Positions 55,946 to 64,000 of a stretch of DNA of 64,000 nt are shown one piece after another. The position numbers were made by a program, and so were the translations under genes. Location of the stretch: assembly GCA_023265625.1 (NCBI GenBank), contig JAHFST010000001.1, positions 332,005 through 396,004 of the forward strand, read 5' to 3'. The stretch's first letter is position 1; the number at the start of each line of letters is the position of its first letter. The stretch comes from Deltaproteobacteria bacterium. Lineage in GTDB: Bacteria > UBA10199 > JACPAL01 > JAHFST01. Below the pieces are notes generated by a model, which did not search any database, was not told where the DNA came from, and saw nothing but the letters and a program-made list of their open reading frames with translations.

Positions 55946-56863
55946 ATGGCACCTCTCAATAAATCTAAATGGACTGCTTTCGTGCTGATTCCTTTTGTGG
56001 TGAGTGCGTGCAGTTTTGGCAAGGTGGCCTCGGACATTACCTCCGGAATTTTCAAGGATGGGTCGCCGATCTTCGAGCAAGATGGTGATATCGAGACATC
56101 GGAGACCGCCGGGCTGGCGATGATCAAGACCTTGGAGGTGTTTTATTACGCCAACCCCGGCAACAGGAACTATCTCTTCTTGTTGGCCAAGGCTTATGGG
56201 ACCTACGCCTTCGGCTTTTTGGAAAATCGCATGATCCAGTACAAGAACGACCCGGCCAAGTACCAGATTTATGCGGATCGGGCGAAGTTGTTTTACTCCC
56301 GGGGGAAGCAGTATGGGATGCAGTTGATGAAGCGCGAAGATGGTGGTTTCAAAAAGGCCGTGGAGACGGGTTTGTTGCCGTTACAAAAGAAGATTAAGCA
56401 TTATGGCAAACATGATGTGGCCTCGATGTTTTGGCTGGCCTTTAACTGGGGGAGCCTGATCAACCTTTCGAAGGATGATATTACGGCGGTGGCCGATCTC
56501 CCGTTGGTTGAGGCGATGATGGCCCGGGTGTTGGAAGTGAATCCCGCCTTTTATTTTGCCGGTCCCCAGTTGTTCTATGGGGTCTATTATGCCAGTCGGC
56601 CGGCGATGTTGGGGGGCAGTCCCGACAAGGCCAAGGAACATTTTGCCGAGGCGGAACGGTTGACCGGCGGCAAGGCCTTGATGGTTTATGCGTTACAGGC
56701 CCAGTTTTTAGCGACGCAGTTGCTGGACAAGGCCCTGTTTGAGGAGTTGTTGGGGAAGGTCGATGCCGGCTCGGTGGATGCGGATCCGGCGCAACGCCTG
56801 GCCAATGCCTTGGCAAAGGAACGGGCCAAATTACTTCGAGCGCATGAAGCGGCTTATTTTTAA
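55946..56863 (+). CDS. TRAP transporter-associated lipoprotein TatT
   Basis: A 305-residue lipoprotein (signal ending FVVSACSFG). It is helical and tetratricopeptide-like: ETAGLAMIKTLEVFYYANPG, YGTYAFGFLENRM, LAFNWGSLINLSKDDI, YASRPAMLGGSPDKAKEHF. These match the TatT family, which forms trimeric partners of TRAP substrate-binding proteins. It precedes dctP by 29 bp in the same operon. It probably binds a lipid or similar hydrophobic ligand. Confidence 0.87.
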   Translation: MAPLNKSKWTAFVLIPFVVSACSFGKVASDITSGIFKDGSPIFEQDGDIETSETAGLAMIKTLEVFYYANPGNRNYLFLLAKAYGTYAFGFLENRMIQYKNDPAKYQIYADRAKLFYSRGKQYGMQLMKREDGGFKKAVETGLLPLQKKIKHYGKHDVASMFWLAFNWGSLINLSKDDITAVADLPLVEAMMARVLEVNPAFYFAGPQLFYGVYYASRPAMLGGSPDKAKEHFAEAERLTGGKALMVYALQAQFLATQLLDKALFEELLGKVDAGSVDADPAQRLANALAKERAKLLRAHEAAYF

Positions 56864-56892
56864 TCAACGAAACATTATATCTAGGAGGACTT

Positions 56893-57873
56893 ATGAAAAA
56901 ATTAGCGATGGGGTTTGGGATCCTGGTGATCCTCAGTTCTTTAGGACTCAGGGCGGAACCAAAGGAAATCAAAATGGCGACGATTGCCCCAGCTGGGTCT
57001 TCCTGGGACAAGATTACCAATGCGATGAATGAGGAGTTGAAACAAAAGACGGGCGGACAGGTTCAGTTTAAAATTTACTCCGGCGGTGTGCAAGGTGATG
57101 AGAAGGCCGTGGTGCAGAAGATGCGCAGCGGACAGTTGCAGGCGGGCGGACTCACCGGTTTTGGACTTGGGATGATTGCCCCCTCTGTCCGGGTCTTGGA
57201 GGTGCCGTTTTTGTTCAATAACTCCAGCGAGGCGGATGCGGTGACCAGTAAGGTGACGTCGAAGCTTTCGCAGGCCTTGCAGGCTGGGAATCCCGGAGTG
57301 GAATTGCTCGGTTGGGCCGAGGCTGGGTTTGTTTACATTATGTCTAATAAGCCGATTGCGAAGTTAGCGGACCTCAAAGGGGTCAAGATGTGGATGTGGG
57401 AAGGGGATCCAATGGCCGAGGCGATGTTCAACGCCATGGGAATGACGCCGATCCAGCTCTCGATTGCCGATGTGTTGACCTCGTTGCAAACGGGCATGAT
57501 TGACGCGGTTTACGCCCCCCCGATGGGTGCGGTGGCCCTGCAGTGGGCCTCGAAGGTGAAATATATTACGGATCTTCCCCTGGTGAATTCCATTGGGGCC
57601 CTGGTGGTGAGCAAGGCGGAGTTCGGCAAGCTGTCTCCCGATCAACAGAAGACCTTGAAGGAAGTCGGATCGAAATATTGCCGACAAATCGTGGAACAGA
57701 CCCGAAAAGATAATGACGCCAGCATGGCCTCTTTGCAAAAATTGGGGATGCAAAAAGTTGCCGTGGCCCCGGCGGATAAGGCAGAGCTAGTGAATGTTGC
57801 CAAGGATGTTGGCCAAAAATTGGTCGGTAAGCTTTATTCGCAAGACCTGCTCGCCCAGGTGCAGGGACATTAG
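56893..57873 (+). CDS. dctP: TRAP transporter substrate-binding protein DctP
   Basis: A 326-residue exported protein: signal peptide MKKLAMGFGILVILSSLGLR, preceded by AGGAGG. The DctP core shows VQFKIYSGGVQGDEKAVVQK, VPFLFNNSSEADAV, LLGWAEAGFVYIMSNKPI and DVLTSLQTGMIDAVYAPP. It captures a substrate, often a carboxylate, in the periplasm for DctQM. The substrate is not evident. The TatT neighbour points to the TatT-DctP subtype. Confidence 0.92.
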   Translation: MKKLAMGFGILVILSSLGLRAEPKEIKMATIAPAGSSWDKITNAMNEELKQKTGGQVQFKIYSGGVQGDEKAVVQKMRSGQLQAGGLTGFGLGMIAPSVRVLEVPFLFNNSSEADAVTSKVTSKLSQALQAGNPGVELLGWAEAGFVYIMSNKPIAKLADLKGVKMWMWEGDPMAEAMFNAMGMTPIQLSIADVLTSLQTGMIDAVYAPPMGAVALQWASKVKYITDLPLVNSIGALVVSKAEFGKLSPDQQKTLKEVGSKYCRQIVEQTRKDNDASMASLQKLGMQKVAVAPADKAELVNVAKDVGQKLVGKLYSQDLLAQVQGH

Positions 57874-57896
57874 AAAACACGGTCGGGGTTCAAAAT

Positions 57897-58391
57897 ATGG
57901 GTTTGTTGAACAAGATCAACGATTGGGTCTCCAAGGTTGAGGCCTTCTTTCTCTGTCTTTTTCTGTTGTCGATGATCGTGCTCGCCTTTCTTCAGGTGGT
58001 GATGCGTAACGCCTTTAATGCGGGTATCCCGTGGGCTGACACCGTGGTTCGGTCCATGGTCCTCTGGGTGGGTTTTTTGGGGGCGGCCTTGGCGACGAAG
58101 CTGGACCAGAACCTCACTCTTGAGGTGTTGACCAAGTATTTGCCGGAACGGGCCAAGCACCTTGCATCCGTGATGGTGAAACTGTTTGCCGGCATGATAT
58201 GCTATTTTTTACTGATGGCCTCCCTGCGTTTCCTGGCCGATGAGCGGTCCGCCGGGGGGGAGTTCCTACACTTGTTTCCCGCCTGGATCAGTTTGAGCAT
58301 CATCCCGATCACTTTTGTCCTCATCTCCTTTCACCTGCTCATGAGCATCTTCCGTGACTTTGCGTACTTTATGAAAGGGAAAAAGGGATGA
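57897..58391 (+). CDS. dctQ: TRAP transporter small membrane subunit DctQ
   Basis: A 164-residue membrane protein with four transmembrane segments (FFLCLFLLSMIVLAFLQVVM; WVGFLGAALATK; MICYFLLMASLRFLA; WISLSIIPITFVLISFHLL). RNAFNAGIPWADTVVRSMVLWV is the family signature, in part. It starts just after a half copy of a class B repeat (GGGGTTCAAAAT), whose GGGG lies where the ribosome binding site should be. It overlaps dctM by 4 bp. Confidence 0.9.
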   Translation: MGLLNKINDWVSKVEAFFLCLFLLSMIVLAFLQVVMRNAFNAGIPWADTVVRSMVLWVGFLGAALATKLDQNLTLEVLTKYLPERAKHLASVMVKLFAGMICYFLLMASLRFLADERSAGGEFLHLFPAWISLSIIPITFVLISFHLLMSIFRDFAYFMKGKKG

Positions 58392-59656
58392 CCGTTTTAG
58401 TCGTGCTCGGGATCATCCTGATGGCGGTATTGGGGGCCCCGCTTTTTTCGATTTTTGGCGCGGCGGCCCTGTTTGGTTTTCATAGCTCCGATATCAACAC
58501 CTCGTCCGTCATTATCCAAATGACCCAGCTCATTTCGGCCCCGGCGCTCGTGGCGATCCCGCTCTTTACCTTTGCGGGTTACATGATGGCGGAGAGTAAG
58601 ACACCGGAACGTTTGGTGGCGGTCTCTCAAGCCTTGGTTGGTTGGATGCCCGGTGGGTTGGCCTTGGTGACCCTCTTTGCCTGTGCTTTTTTCACCGCCT
58701 TTACCGGGGCCTCGGGGGTGACGATCATCGCCCTTGGGGGACTGTTGTATCCTATCCTCAAAAAGCGGGGCTATTCGGAGAGTTTTTCACTTGGGATTGT
58801 CACGTGCTGCGGGAGTTTGGGCCTCCTCTTTCCCCCCAGTTTGCCGATCATCCTGTATGGCGTGATTGCCCAGGTGGATGTTGACAAGCTCTTCATCGCG
58901 GGGATCTTACCGGGACTCTTACTGGTGACGCTCCTGGGTATCTATTCCATTGTTGCTGGGAGCAAGAGCAGCGGGCGGGTTAAATTCAATGCCAAGCAGG
59001 CCCTGCGGGCCGTGCGGGCGGCCATCTGGGAGTTGCCGCTTCCTTTGATCGTGCTCGTGGGGGTCTATGGTGGTTTCACCACAGCCTCGGAGGCGGCGGC
59101 GGTCTGCGCCTTTTATGTCTTTATCGTCCAGGTATTCATCTATCGCGATCTGAAGCTGACCACCGATGTGCCGCGGGTCATGAAGGAGAGTATGATCCTG
59201 GTGGGAGGGATCCTCATCATTGTGGCGGTGGCCCTGGGATTCACCAATTTTGTGATTGATCAGGAAGTCCCGATGAAGATCTTCGCGATCACGAAGCAGT
59301 ACATCACCAGCCAGGCGATGTTTTTGGTGGTGTTGAATATATTTTTGCTGATCGTCGGGTGTCTGATCGATATCTTTTCGGCCATCATTGTGGTCGTGCC
59401 GATCATCATCCCGATTGCCACCGGTTATCATGTGGATCCAGTCCACTTGGGGATCATTTTTTTGACTAATCTGGAACTTGGCTATTTGACACCCCCTTTC
59501 GGGCTTAATTTGTTTCTCTCCAGCTATCGGTTCAAACGTCCCATTGCGCGGGTTTTCATGGATACGCTCCCATTTTTATTGATCTTAATTTTTGCCCTGT
59601 TGATCATTACCTATGTCCCGGCGTTGAGTCTGACTTTGTTGGAAAAATTGAAATAA
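58388..59656 (+). CDS. dctM: TRAP transporter large membrane subunit DctM
   Basis: A 422-residue protein with about twelve hydrophobic segments; the family pattern IPLFTFAGYMMAESKTPERL, FFTAFTGASGVTIIALGGLL, GSLGLLFPPSLPIILYGVI and HLGIIFLTNLELGYLTPPFG is intact. It forms the Na+-driven channel with DctQ. Start overlaps dctQ (ATGA). A palindromic element at 59667-59689 follows the stop. Confidence 0.93.
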   Translation: MTVLVVLGIILMAVLGAPLFSIFGAAALFGFHSSDINTSSVIIQMTQLISAPALVAIPLFTFAGYMMAESKTPERLVAVSQALVGWMPGGLALVTLFACAFFTAFTGASGVTIIALGGLLYPILKKRGYSESFSLGIVTCCGSLGLLFPPSLPIILYGVIAQVDVDKLFIAGILPGLLLVTLLGIYSIVAGSKSSGRVKFNAKQALRAVRAAIWELPLPLIVLVGVYGGFTTASEAAAVCAFYVFIVQVFIYRDLKLTTDVPRVMKESMILVGGILIIVAVALGFTNFVIDQEVPMKIFAITKQYITSQAMFLVVLNIFLLIVGCLIDIFSAIIVVVPIIIPIATGYHVDPVHLGIIFLTNLELGYLTPPFGLNLFLSSYRFKRPIARVFMDTLPFLLILIFALLIITYVPALSLTLLEKLK

Positions 59657-59666
59657 CACCCCCTGG

Positions 59667-59689
59667 CCCCCTCTTACTTTAAGAGGGGG
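59667..59689. repeat. Hairpin between dctM and the thiolase gene
   Basis: CCCCCTCTTA-CTT-TAAGAGGGGG, perfect 10-bp arms, preceded by CCCCCTGGC. It is similar in style to 47087-47167. No T-run follows, so it is more likely a repeat than a terminator. Confidence 0.65.
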
Positions 59690-59713
59690 AAGGAAAATAA
59701 TTAAGGAGGAAGT

Positions 59714-60886
59714 ATGGAAACCGTGATTTTGAGTGGGGTGCGTACCCCGATCGGAAGTTTTCAAGGGGCCTTGGCGGATCTCTCGGCCCCGAAACTTGGC
59801 AGTATCGCCATCGCCGAGGCGCTCAAGCGTGCCGGGCTCAAGGGGGAAGACATTTGCGAAGTAATCATGGGCAATGTGCTGACCGCCGGCCTGGGCCAGG
59901 CCCCGGCCCGGCAGGCGACCCTGTTTGCGGGACTCCCGCAGGGGACGCCGGCGCTCACGATTGGCAAGGTCTGTGGTTCCGGCCTCAAGGCGGTGATGTT
60001 GGCGGATCAAGCGATCCGTTCCGGCGATGCGGAGGTGGTGATTGCCGGCGGGATGGAGAGCATGACCCAGGCCCCGTACCTCTTGCCTAAGGCGCGAGCC
60101 GGTTATCGGATGGGGCATGGCGAGGTGTTGGACAGCTTGGTGAAGGACGGTCTCTGGGATGTGTACAATAATTTTCACATGGGAACGGCCACCGAGATGT
60201 GTGCCAAGAAATATGAGATCTCGCGCGAGACCCAGGATCAGTATGCCTTGGAGAGTTATCAACGGTCGCAGAAGTCGGTGAAGGAAGGCCTGTTCAAGCG
60301 GGAGATCGTGGCGGTGGAGATTGATTCACGGAAGGGCAAGGTGGTGGTCGATTCCGATGAAGAGCCGTTCAAGGCGAATCTGGAAAAATTGGGAACCCTG
60401 AAGCCGGCCTTTGACAAGGCAGGGACAGTGACGGCCGGCAACGCCTCCTCCATCAACGATGGCGCCGCGGCCTTGGTCCTGGCCAGCAGCGATTGGGCCA
60501 AGAAAAGGGGCTTGCAGCCCCTGGCGCGGATTGTGGGACATGCCCAGGCCTCGGTGGCCCCGGAGTGGTTCACCATCGGGCCCTCGGAGGCCATCAAGAA
60601 AAACTTTAACAAATTGGGGATTTCCGCAAAGGATATCGACCTTTTTGAGATCAACGAGGCCTTCGCGGCCGTGGCGATCGCCAACAACAAGATTCTGGGC
60701 CTGACCCCGGATCGGGTCAATGTCCGCGGCGGCGCCGTGGCCCTGGGTCACCCGATCGGCGCCTCCGGCGCCCGGATCTTGGTCACCTTGATCCATGCCC
60801 TGCAAGACCTCAACCTCAAACGCGGCCTGGCCTCGCTCTGCATCGGGGGTGGGGAGGGGGTGTCGTTGGTGGTGGAAAGATTATAG
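59714..60886 (+). CDS. Thiolase / acetyl-CoA C-acetyltransferase
   Basis: A 390-residue thiolase. Acyl-accepting Cys87 in VCGSGLKAV, NAFAAVA-like NEAFAAVAIANN, His346 in LGHPIGASGARI, and Cys376 in SLCIGGGEG complete the active site. It condenses two acetyl-CoA or cleaves acetoacetyl-CoA. It has AAGGAGGA upstream of its ATG. GC-rich, with no close operon partner apart from the following GNAT gene. Confidence 0.95.
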   Translation: METVILSGVRTPIGSFQGALADLSAPKLGSIAIAEALKRAGLKGEDICEVIMGNVLTAGLGQAPARQATLFAGLPQGTPALTIGKVCGSGLKAVMLADQAIRSGDAEVVIAGGMESMTQAPYLLPKARAGYRMGHGEVLDSLVKDGLWDVYNNFHMGTATEMCAKKYEISRETQDQYALESYQRSQKSVKEGLFKREIVAVEIDSRKGKVVVDSDEEPFKANLEKLGTLKPAFDKAGTVTAGNASSINDGAAALVLASSDWAKKRGLQPLARIVGHAQASVAPEWFTIGPSEAIKKNFNKLGISAKDIDLFEINEAFAAVAIANNKILGLTPDRVNVRGGAVALGHPIGASGARILVTLIHALQDLNLKRGLASLCIGGGEGVSLVVERL

Positions 60887-60983
60887 CGGAGTCCTTACTG
60901 AAGTTTTTCATGTTGTTTTCTCTAGTGCGGATGCCAATGAAATAAGTGAACAACTTTTTTTCCTTCCTGCCGAAACCCGGGGG

Positions 60984-61802
60984 ATGAATGATGCATTACT
61001 GCTCTTGAGAGCTCGATTGGCGACACTCCAAAGTGGAATTATAGCTCCATCCGTATGTCGGGTCTTGGGGGCGTTGCCGATAGGCACAACGGAGATACCT
61101 CCGGCGCTTCGCCCCCCGTTGCGGAAGCTTATGGCGTTGGATCCCCCCCTGGCGGCGAATCCGCTGGTCCGTTTGTTGGCGGCTCCCGCATCGGTTGAGA
61201 TTTTGCATACCACCGCGAAAGGATGGCAGGTGGTGGACGGAGGGTATCCCCTCAATCGCGGCCGAAGTATCGCTTTTCGCGGGGGTGATTGGATTAGGAT
61301 CGATGACTATCCGATTCATGCTTTGGCCGTTGGGTCTGGCTTGTTACAGCAGATTTTTTTAACCAATCGGGCTAGCATGAGTGCTTTTTCCATGGATGGT
61401 TATGATGTCAGCAGCTGCCATCTATTTGGTATCTTTCTTAACGAATCTCCGATCGGATTTTTTACGGTGGGGTACCGGGAAAGGCCCAGGAGCTTTGCCT
61501 TACATTGGCTGGAACTTTTTTCACCCCAACACCAGGGAGCTGGCATCGGTGCGGCCCTGATTTGCGACCATGTTGCGCAGGCGCGTCGTCATCGCCGATC
61601 TTTGGAGCTTCTTGCCGTCACTAATTTAGCACACATCTTTCCCCTGCTCCTCAAGGAAGGATATGGCAAGGCCCAGGCCCATCTGATCGATCTGAAATCC
61701 CGTGAGAAAAGTACGGCAAACATTGAGGATCTCGATTGGAGAAGATTGTCCATTGCATCGCCTTCCGAATGGCCCTTTCTCGATAAAATCGTCATCGAAT
61801 AG
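60984..61802 (+). CDS. GNAT-like acetyltransferase
   Basis: A 272-residue protein by the first ATG (60984); the open frame reaches back into the thiolase gene but no ATG, GTG or TTG lies between 60887 and 60984. The N-terminal 100 residues are uncharacterised. The C-terminal part carries HLFGIFLNESPIGFFTVGYR, LHWLELFSPQHQGAGIGAAL and KEGYGK; QHQGAGIG matches the acetyl-CoA-binding Q/RxxGxG/A motif. The substrate is unknown. Confidence 0.65.
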   Translation: MNDALLLLRARLATLQSGIIAPSVCRVLGALPIGTTEIPPALRPPLRKLMALDPPLAANPLVRLLAAPASVEILHTTAKGWQVVDGGYPLNRGRSIAFRGGDWIRIDDYPIHALAVGSGLLQQIFLTNRASMSAFSMDGYDVSSCHLFGIFLNESPIGFFTVGYRERPRSFALHWLELFSPQHQGAGIGAALICDHVAQARRHRRSLELLAVTNLAHIFPLLLKEGYGKAQAHLIDLKSREKSTANIEDLDWRRLSIASPSEWPFLDKIVIE

Positions 61803-61871
61803 GATATTTTCTCGATTCCGTTTTAATCGTCTTTGTTGACAACTTTTTTCCGGTTTTGTCGAAACATTGCC

Positions 61872-63860
61872 ATGAGTTCGTTTTTCTCTCTTACGGGTGT
61901 GGCTAGCTATCTACAGTCTGTTCCTGGCATTGCGCAGGATTGCCTCCGTGATCTGATCGGCCCGCGGGGGAGGCTGCCGGCGCTAAAAAAGGTGCTCGGA
62001 GACGAACAACAACTACAACGTTTGGCCCCCTTTCTTATCGAACGGATCGTGGCGGGGCTCTCTCCGGATGAGGGGGCTTATTACTTGAGGCAATGGCAGG
62101 ATCCCAATGCCCAATGGCCGTCTGATGCCCCCTCCGACGTGGTGGCGGCCGCCTTGTGCGCCACCCCGGACCGACCGGACCGGGTGCGGATTCTGGCTAA
62201 TTTTGAACAGCGATGGCGGGTTGCCTATCGATTCGGAGATGCTCTTTCGTTGCACCAGGGGGCGGTGGCTCATACCGAGAGTTGGGGGGACCGAAGTCTC
62301 TTGGGACTCTACCGGCAGGCGGCGACGCGCCGTACGCCGAGGTGGGCGCCGGTTACGCTGATGGCCTTGGACACCCTCGATCCGGTCCGGGCCCTGTGCG
62401 ACCAGCCAGTGGGGGATTTGTCCGGGACGCTGGCGGCCGCCGGTAATGGACTCTATGACGGTTCCTATTCCTATTGTTTTCGGCTTCATTTCCTCTCTCC
62501 CCCCCGGGAGCGGATGGACGAGATGGTGTTGGCCGGCTTCTGTCGGAAACAGCTCCCCAGCGATGCCTTTTGGGTGTATGCCCCGGAATCACTCAGTCCC
62601 TCCGGACGCACCCAGCAGGAGTTGATGGATGGGATCCATTTTCCTGATCATTTTTTGGGTGATGCGGCCGCCTGTGTGACCGGGTTCAAGGACCCCGGGG
62701 AGCCTCGTCTGAAAATAGGTTGCTCCGATTGGCAGCGGGGGAGGGAGCTTGCCTCCCTCCTGACCGGCGCCGTGGCTCAATCTGATTTGCTGGCGGGGGC
62801 GGCGGTCGAGACCTACCACGGGGACGGTCTCTCCATTGATCTCTTCACGGATCCTAATCTGATTCGGGGTTATCTCCTTTACGAACATTACCGTGCCTTG
62901 CCCGAGCTCCGCTTCCTCTTGGAGCGGTTGGAAGGGATCCCATCAGGGGTGGTGGCCGGGATACTGGAACGAGAGCATGCTCACGCCCCCTGGCAATCCA
63001 GGCAACTTTTCGATGATGGCAATCAGCACGTTGAGGCGCTGCGGCGCCGCATCCATGACGGGCGTTTGGAGCCCATCCCCCATGCCGAGCGCCCCTCAGT
63101 CCTTCAAAGCTTGGGCGAGCCCTCTTCGGGGACCGCGACCGCGATTGGCGGTCGGTCCACTCAGCAGGACTCGGTCCTGATCCAAGAGCGGGGGCTTCCA
63201 AAAGGATTGCGACGGGTGGCACTCGTGGCGGACGGGCATGGTAGCAAGCCTTACAACATCGGGGCCCGGCAGAGCCGCGAGGCGGTGCGGCGCTTTTTTG
63301 ACACCTTGGTTGCAGTGGTGGGCGGGGATTCGGTAGACCCCCGCGTGGTGATCGATCAGGCGATGCGCCGAATGATGGAGGGGGCGGAAGCAGAGTGTCC
63401 TGTTGGGGGGAGCACTTTTGTGGGAGTTGTTCAATTTGACGATGCGACGTATGTCGTCCATATCGGCGACTCGCGCGCCTACCAGCTGGAACTGGGACAG
63501 GGGCTGCGCCAAGTGACCACTGATCACACATGGCCCCCCTTCTCTTCAGACGTTGATAAAGCTCCATCGTACAGAAGAGAAATTGCCATGGCGCGTTTTG
63601 TGGGAGATCGGCTTATCCGGAAAAAAATGTCGGAGGACGATCGTGAGCGATCGTATCAGTACGATCTCATTCCGGTCCCCTCCAGCGGCACCTTGATACT
63701 CTGCACCGACGGCTTCACCGGTATGTTGAAAAACGACGAGTGGATGGAGGCGTTGCTTCGGAGCCATCCACCGCAACAGGCCGCCCAAGCGATTATCACC
63801 GCCGCCCAAGCGGCCAATGTCCACGACAATGTCTTAGTCGCGGTCGTGAAGTTGGATTGA
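61872..63860 (+). CDS. PP2C-type Ser/Thr phosphatase with a 420-residue N-terminal region of unknown fold
   Basis: A 662-residue protein. The C-terminal domain (about 421-662) has PP2C motifs: GGRSTQQDSV (Asp433), ALVADGHGSKP (454-457), GGSTFVGVV, YVVHIGDSRAYQL, LILCTDGFTGML and VHDNVLVAV, so the metal-binding aspartates are present. The N-terminal 400 residues match nothing I recognise (QWQDPNAQWPSDAPSDVVAA, NGLYDGSYSYCFRLHF). The ATG at 61872 lacks a good ribosome binding site; a TTG at 61833 is an alternative. It could reverse phosphorylation by the kinase encoded at 29347; this is speculative. Confidence 0.82.
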   Translation: MSSFFSLTGVASYLQSVPGIAQDCLRDLIGPRGRLPALKKVLGDEQQLQRLAPFLIERIVAGLSPDEGAYYLRQWQDPNAQWPSDAPSDVVAAALCATPDRPDRVRILANFEQRWRVAYRFGDALSLHQGAVAHTESWGDRSLLGLYRQAATRRTPRWAPVTLMALDTLDPVRALCDQPVGDLSGTLAAAGNGLYDGSYSYCFRLHFLSPPRERMDEMVLAGFCRKQLPSDAFWVYAPESLSPSGRTQQELMDGIHFPDHFLGDAAACVTGFKDPGEPRLKIGCSDWQRGRELASLLTGAVAQSDLLAGAAVETYHGDGLSIDLFTDPNLIRGYLLYEHYRALPELRFLLERLEGIPSGVVAGILEREHAHAPWQSRQLFDDGNQHVEALRRRIHDGRLEPIPHAERPSVLQSLGEPSSGTATAIGGRSTQQDSVLIQERGLPKGLRRVALVADGHGSKPYNIGARQSREAVRRFFDTLVAVVGGDSVDPRVVIDQAMRRMMEGAEAECPVGGSTFVGVVQFDDATYVVHIGDSRAYQLELGQGLRQVTTDHTWPPFSSDVDKAPSYRREIAMARFVGDRLIRKKMSEDDRERSYQYDLIPVPSSGTLILCTDGFTGMLKNDEWMEALLRSHPPQQAAQAIITAAQAANVHDNVLVAVVKLD

Positions 63861-63950
63861 AGCAGTGCTAAAAAATGTAAAGAGTGCGTTAATTTAGTGG
63901 GGGAGGATTCTTAAAGGAGCAGGAACTATTTTTAATTGTTTGACCTCTGT

Positions 63951-63965
63951 TGGCACTTGATTTGC
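63951..63965 (+). promoter_or_regulatory. Sigma-54 promoter pointing out of the window
   Basis: TGGCACTTGATTTGC, with GG and GC correctly spaced; this is the closest of the four to the TGGCAC/TTGC consensus. It would drive a gene starting after position 64000. Confidence 0.75.
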
Positions 63966-64000
63966 CTGTACCATAAAAGCTGAACTCACGCGCCGGTAAT

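Noticed and set aside
60795..60983. N-terminal extension of the GNAT-like protein
   Set aside because: The frame overlaps the thiolase end and has no usable start before 60984.

Overview
The window reads as a chromosomal contig of a Gram-negative bacterium of deltaproteobacterial affinity, in the broad sense of the Desulfobacterota, Myxococcota and Bdellovibrionota neighbourhood, possibly an uncultivated lineage. This rests on gene content only: many lipoproteins, thrombospondin type-3 (TSP3) repeat proteins, a Ser/Thr kinase and a PP2C phosphatase, sigma-54 promoters, a TRAP transporter with a TatT lipoprotein, an AsmA-like protein, and menaquinone made by the futalosine route. No rRNA, insertion sequence, integrase or CRISPR array was seen.

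Layout. 1-1.4 kb: an APC-type permease cut by the window edge. 1.5-4.4 kb: an AT-rich islet with a HigBA toxin-antitoxin pair, tRNA-Leu and tRNA-Cys with a LAGLIDADG homing endonuclease filling the spacer between them, a three-gene operon of small mostly exported proteins, and an orphan CopG-like antitoxin. 4.5-8.3 kb: a KamA-family radical SAM enzyme, a perfect 20-bp-arm hairpin, and two exported proteins. 8.4-9.1 kb: VapBC. 9.0-16.9 kb (minus strand): a tightly coupled operon running lipoprotein, mqnX, mqnL (UbiD-like), menG/ubiE, mqnM (UbiX-like), mqnP (UbiA-like), aldolase/short-chain dehydrogenase. 17.1-18.7 kb: a beta-rich protein, a stray copy of a TSP3 gene end, and an AbiEi-like antitoxin with a relic where its toxin should be. 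19.0-28.5 kb: an overlapping operon of exported TSP3-repeat proteins around a 1390-residue matrixin-type metalloprotease. 28.7-33.6 kb: a sigma-54-controlled small exported protein, a large kinase/FGE-like fusion and a second PIN-type toxin-antitoxin pair. 33.7-37.6 kb: dnaK-mqnA-mqnC. 37.8-44.5 kb: two tandem paralogous Ser/Gly-rich lipoproteins, each with a sigma-54 promoter and its own terminator. 44.6-53.5 kb: dnaJ, a lipase-like hydrolase, nadB, pgsA, tRNA-Gly, an AsmA-like protein, efp and a second J-protein. 53.5-64 kb: an EF-hand/HExxH protein, a C45-type Ntn hydrolase, a TRAP operon, a thiolase, a GNAT protein, a PP2C protein and a further sigma-54 promoter pointing off the right edge.

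How the genes work together. The two mqn clusters supply most of the futalosine menaquinone pathway: MqnA, a probable aminofutalosine deaminase, MqnC, the prenyltransferase, the UbiD/UbiX pair and the methyltransferase. MqnE and MqnB are not seen here. The sigma-54 sites all precede genes for exported low-complexity proteins or an unseen gene, which suggests a co-regulated surface programme.

The most unusual signal is a family of dispersed palindromic elements bounded by TGTAGGGG and CCCCTACA. They lie between genes and also inside conserved enzymes, where they are read through in frame (MqnX twice, MqnC, MqnA, NadB and the N-terminus of an exported protein). In two other genes (mqnM and pgsA) the element supplies the stop codon. 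They occur only in the housekeeping stretches and are absent from the TSP3 and Ser/Gly-rich regions.
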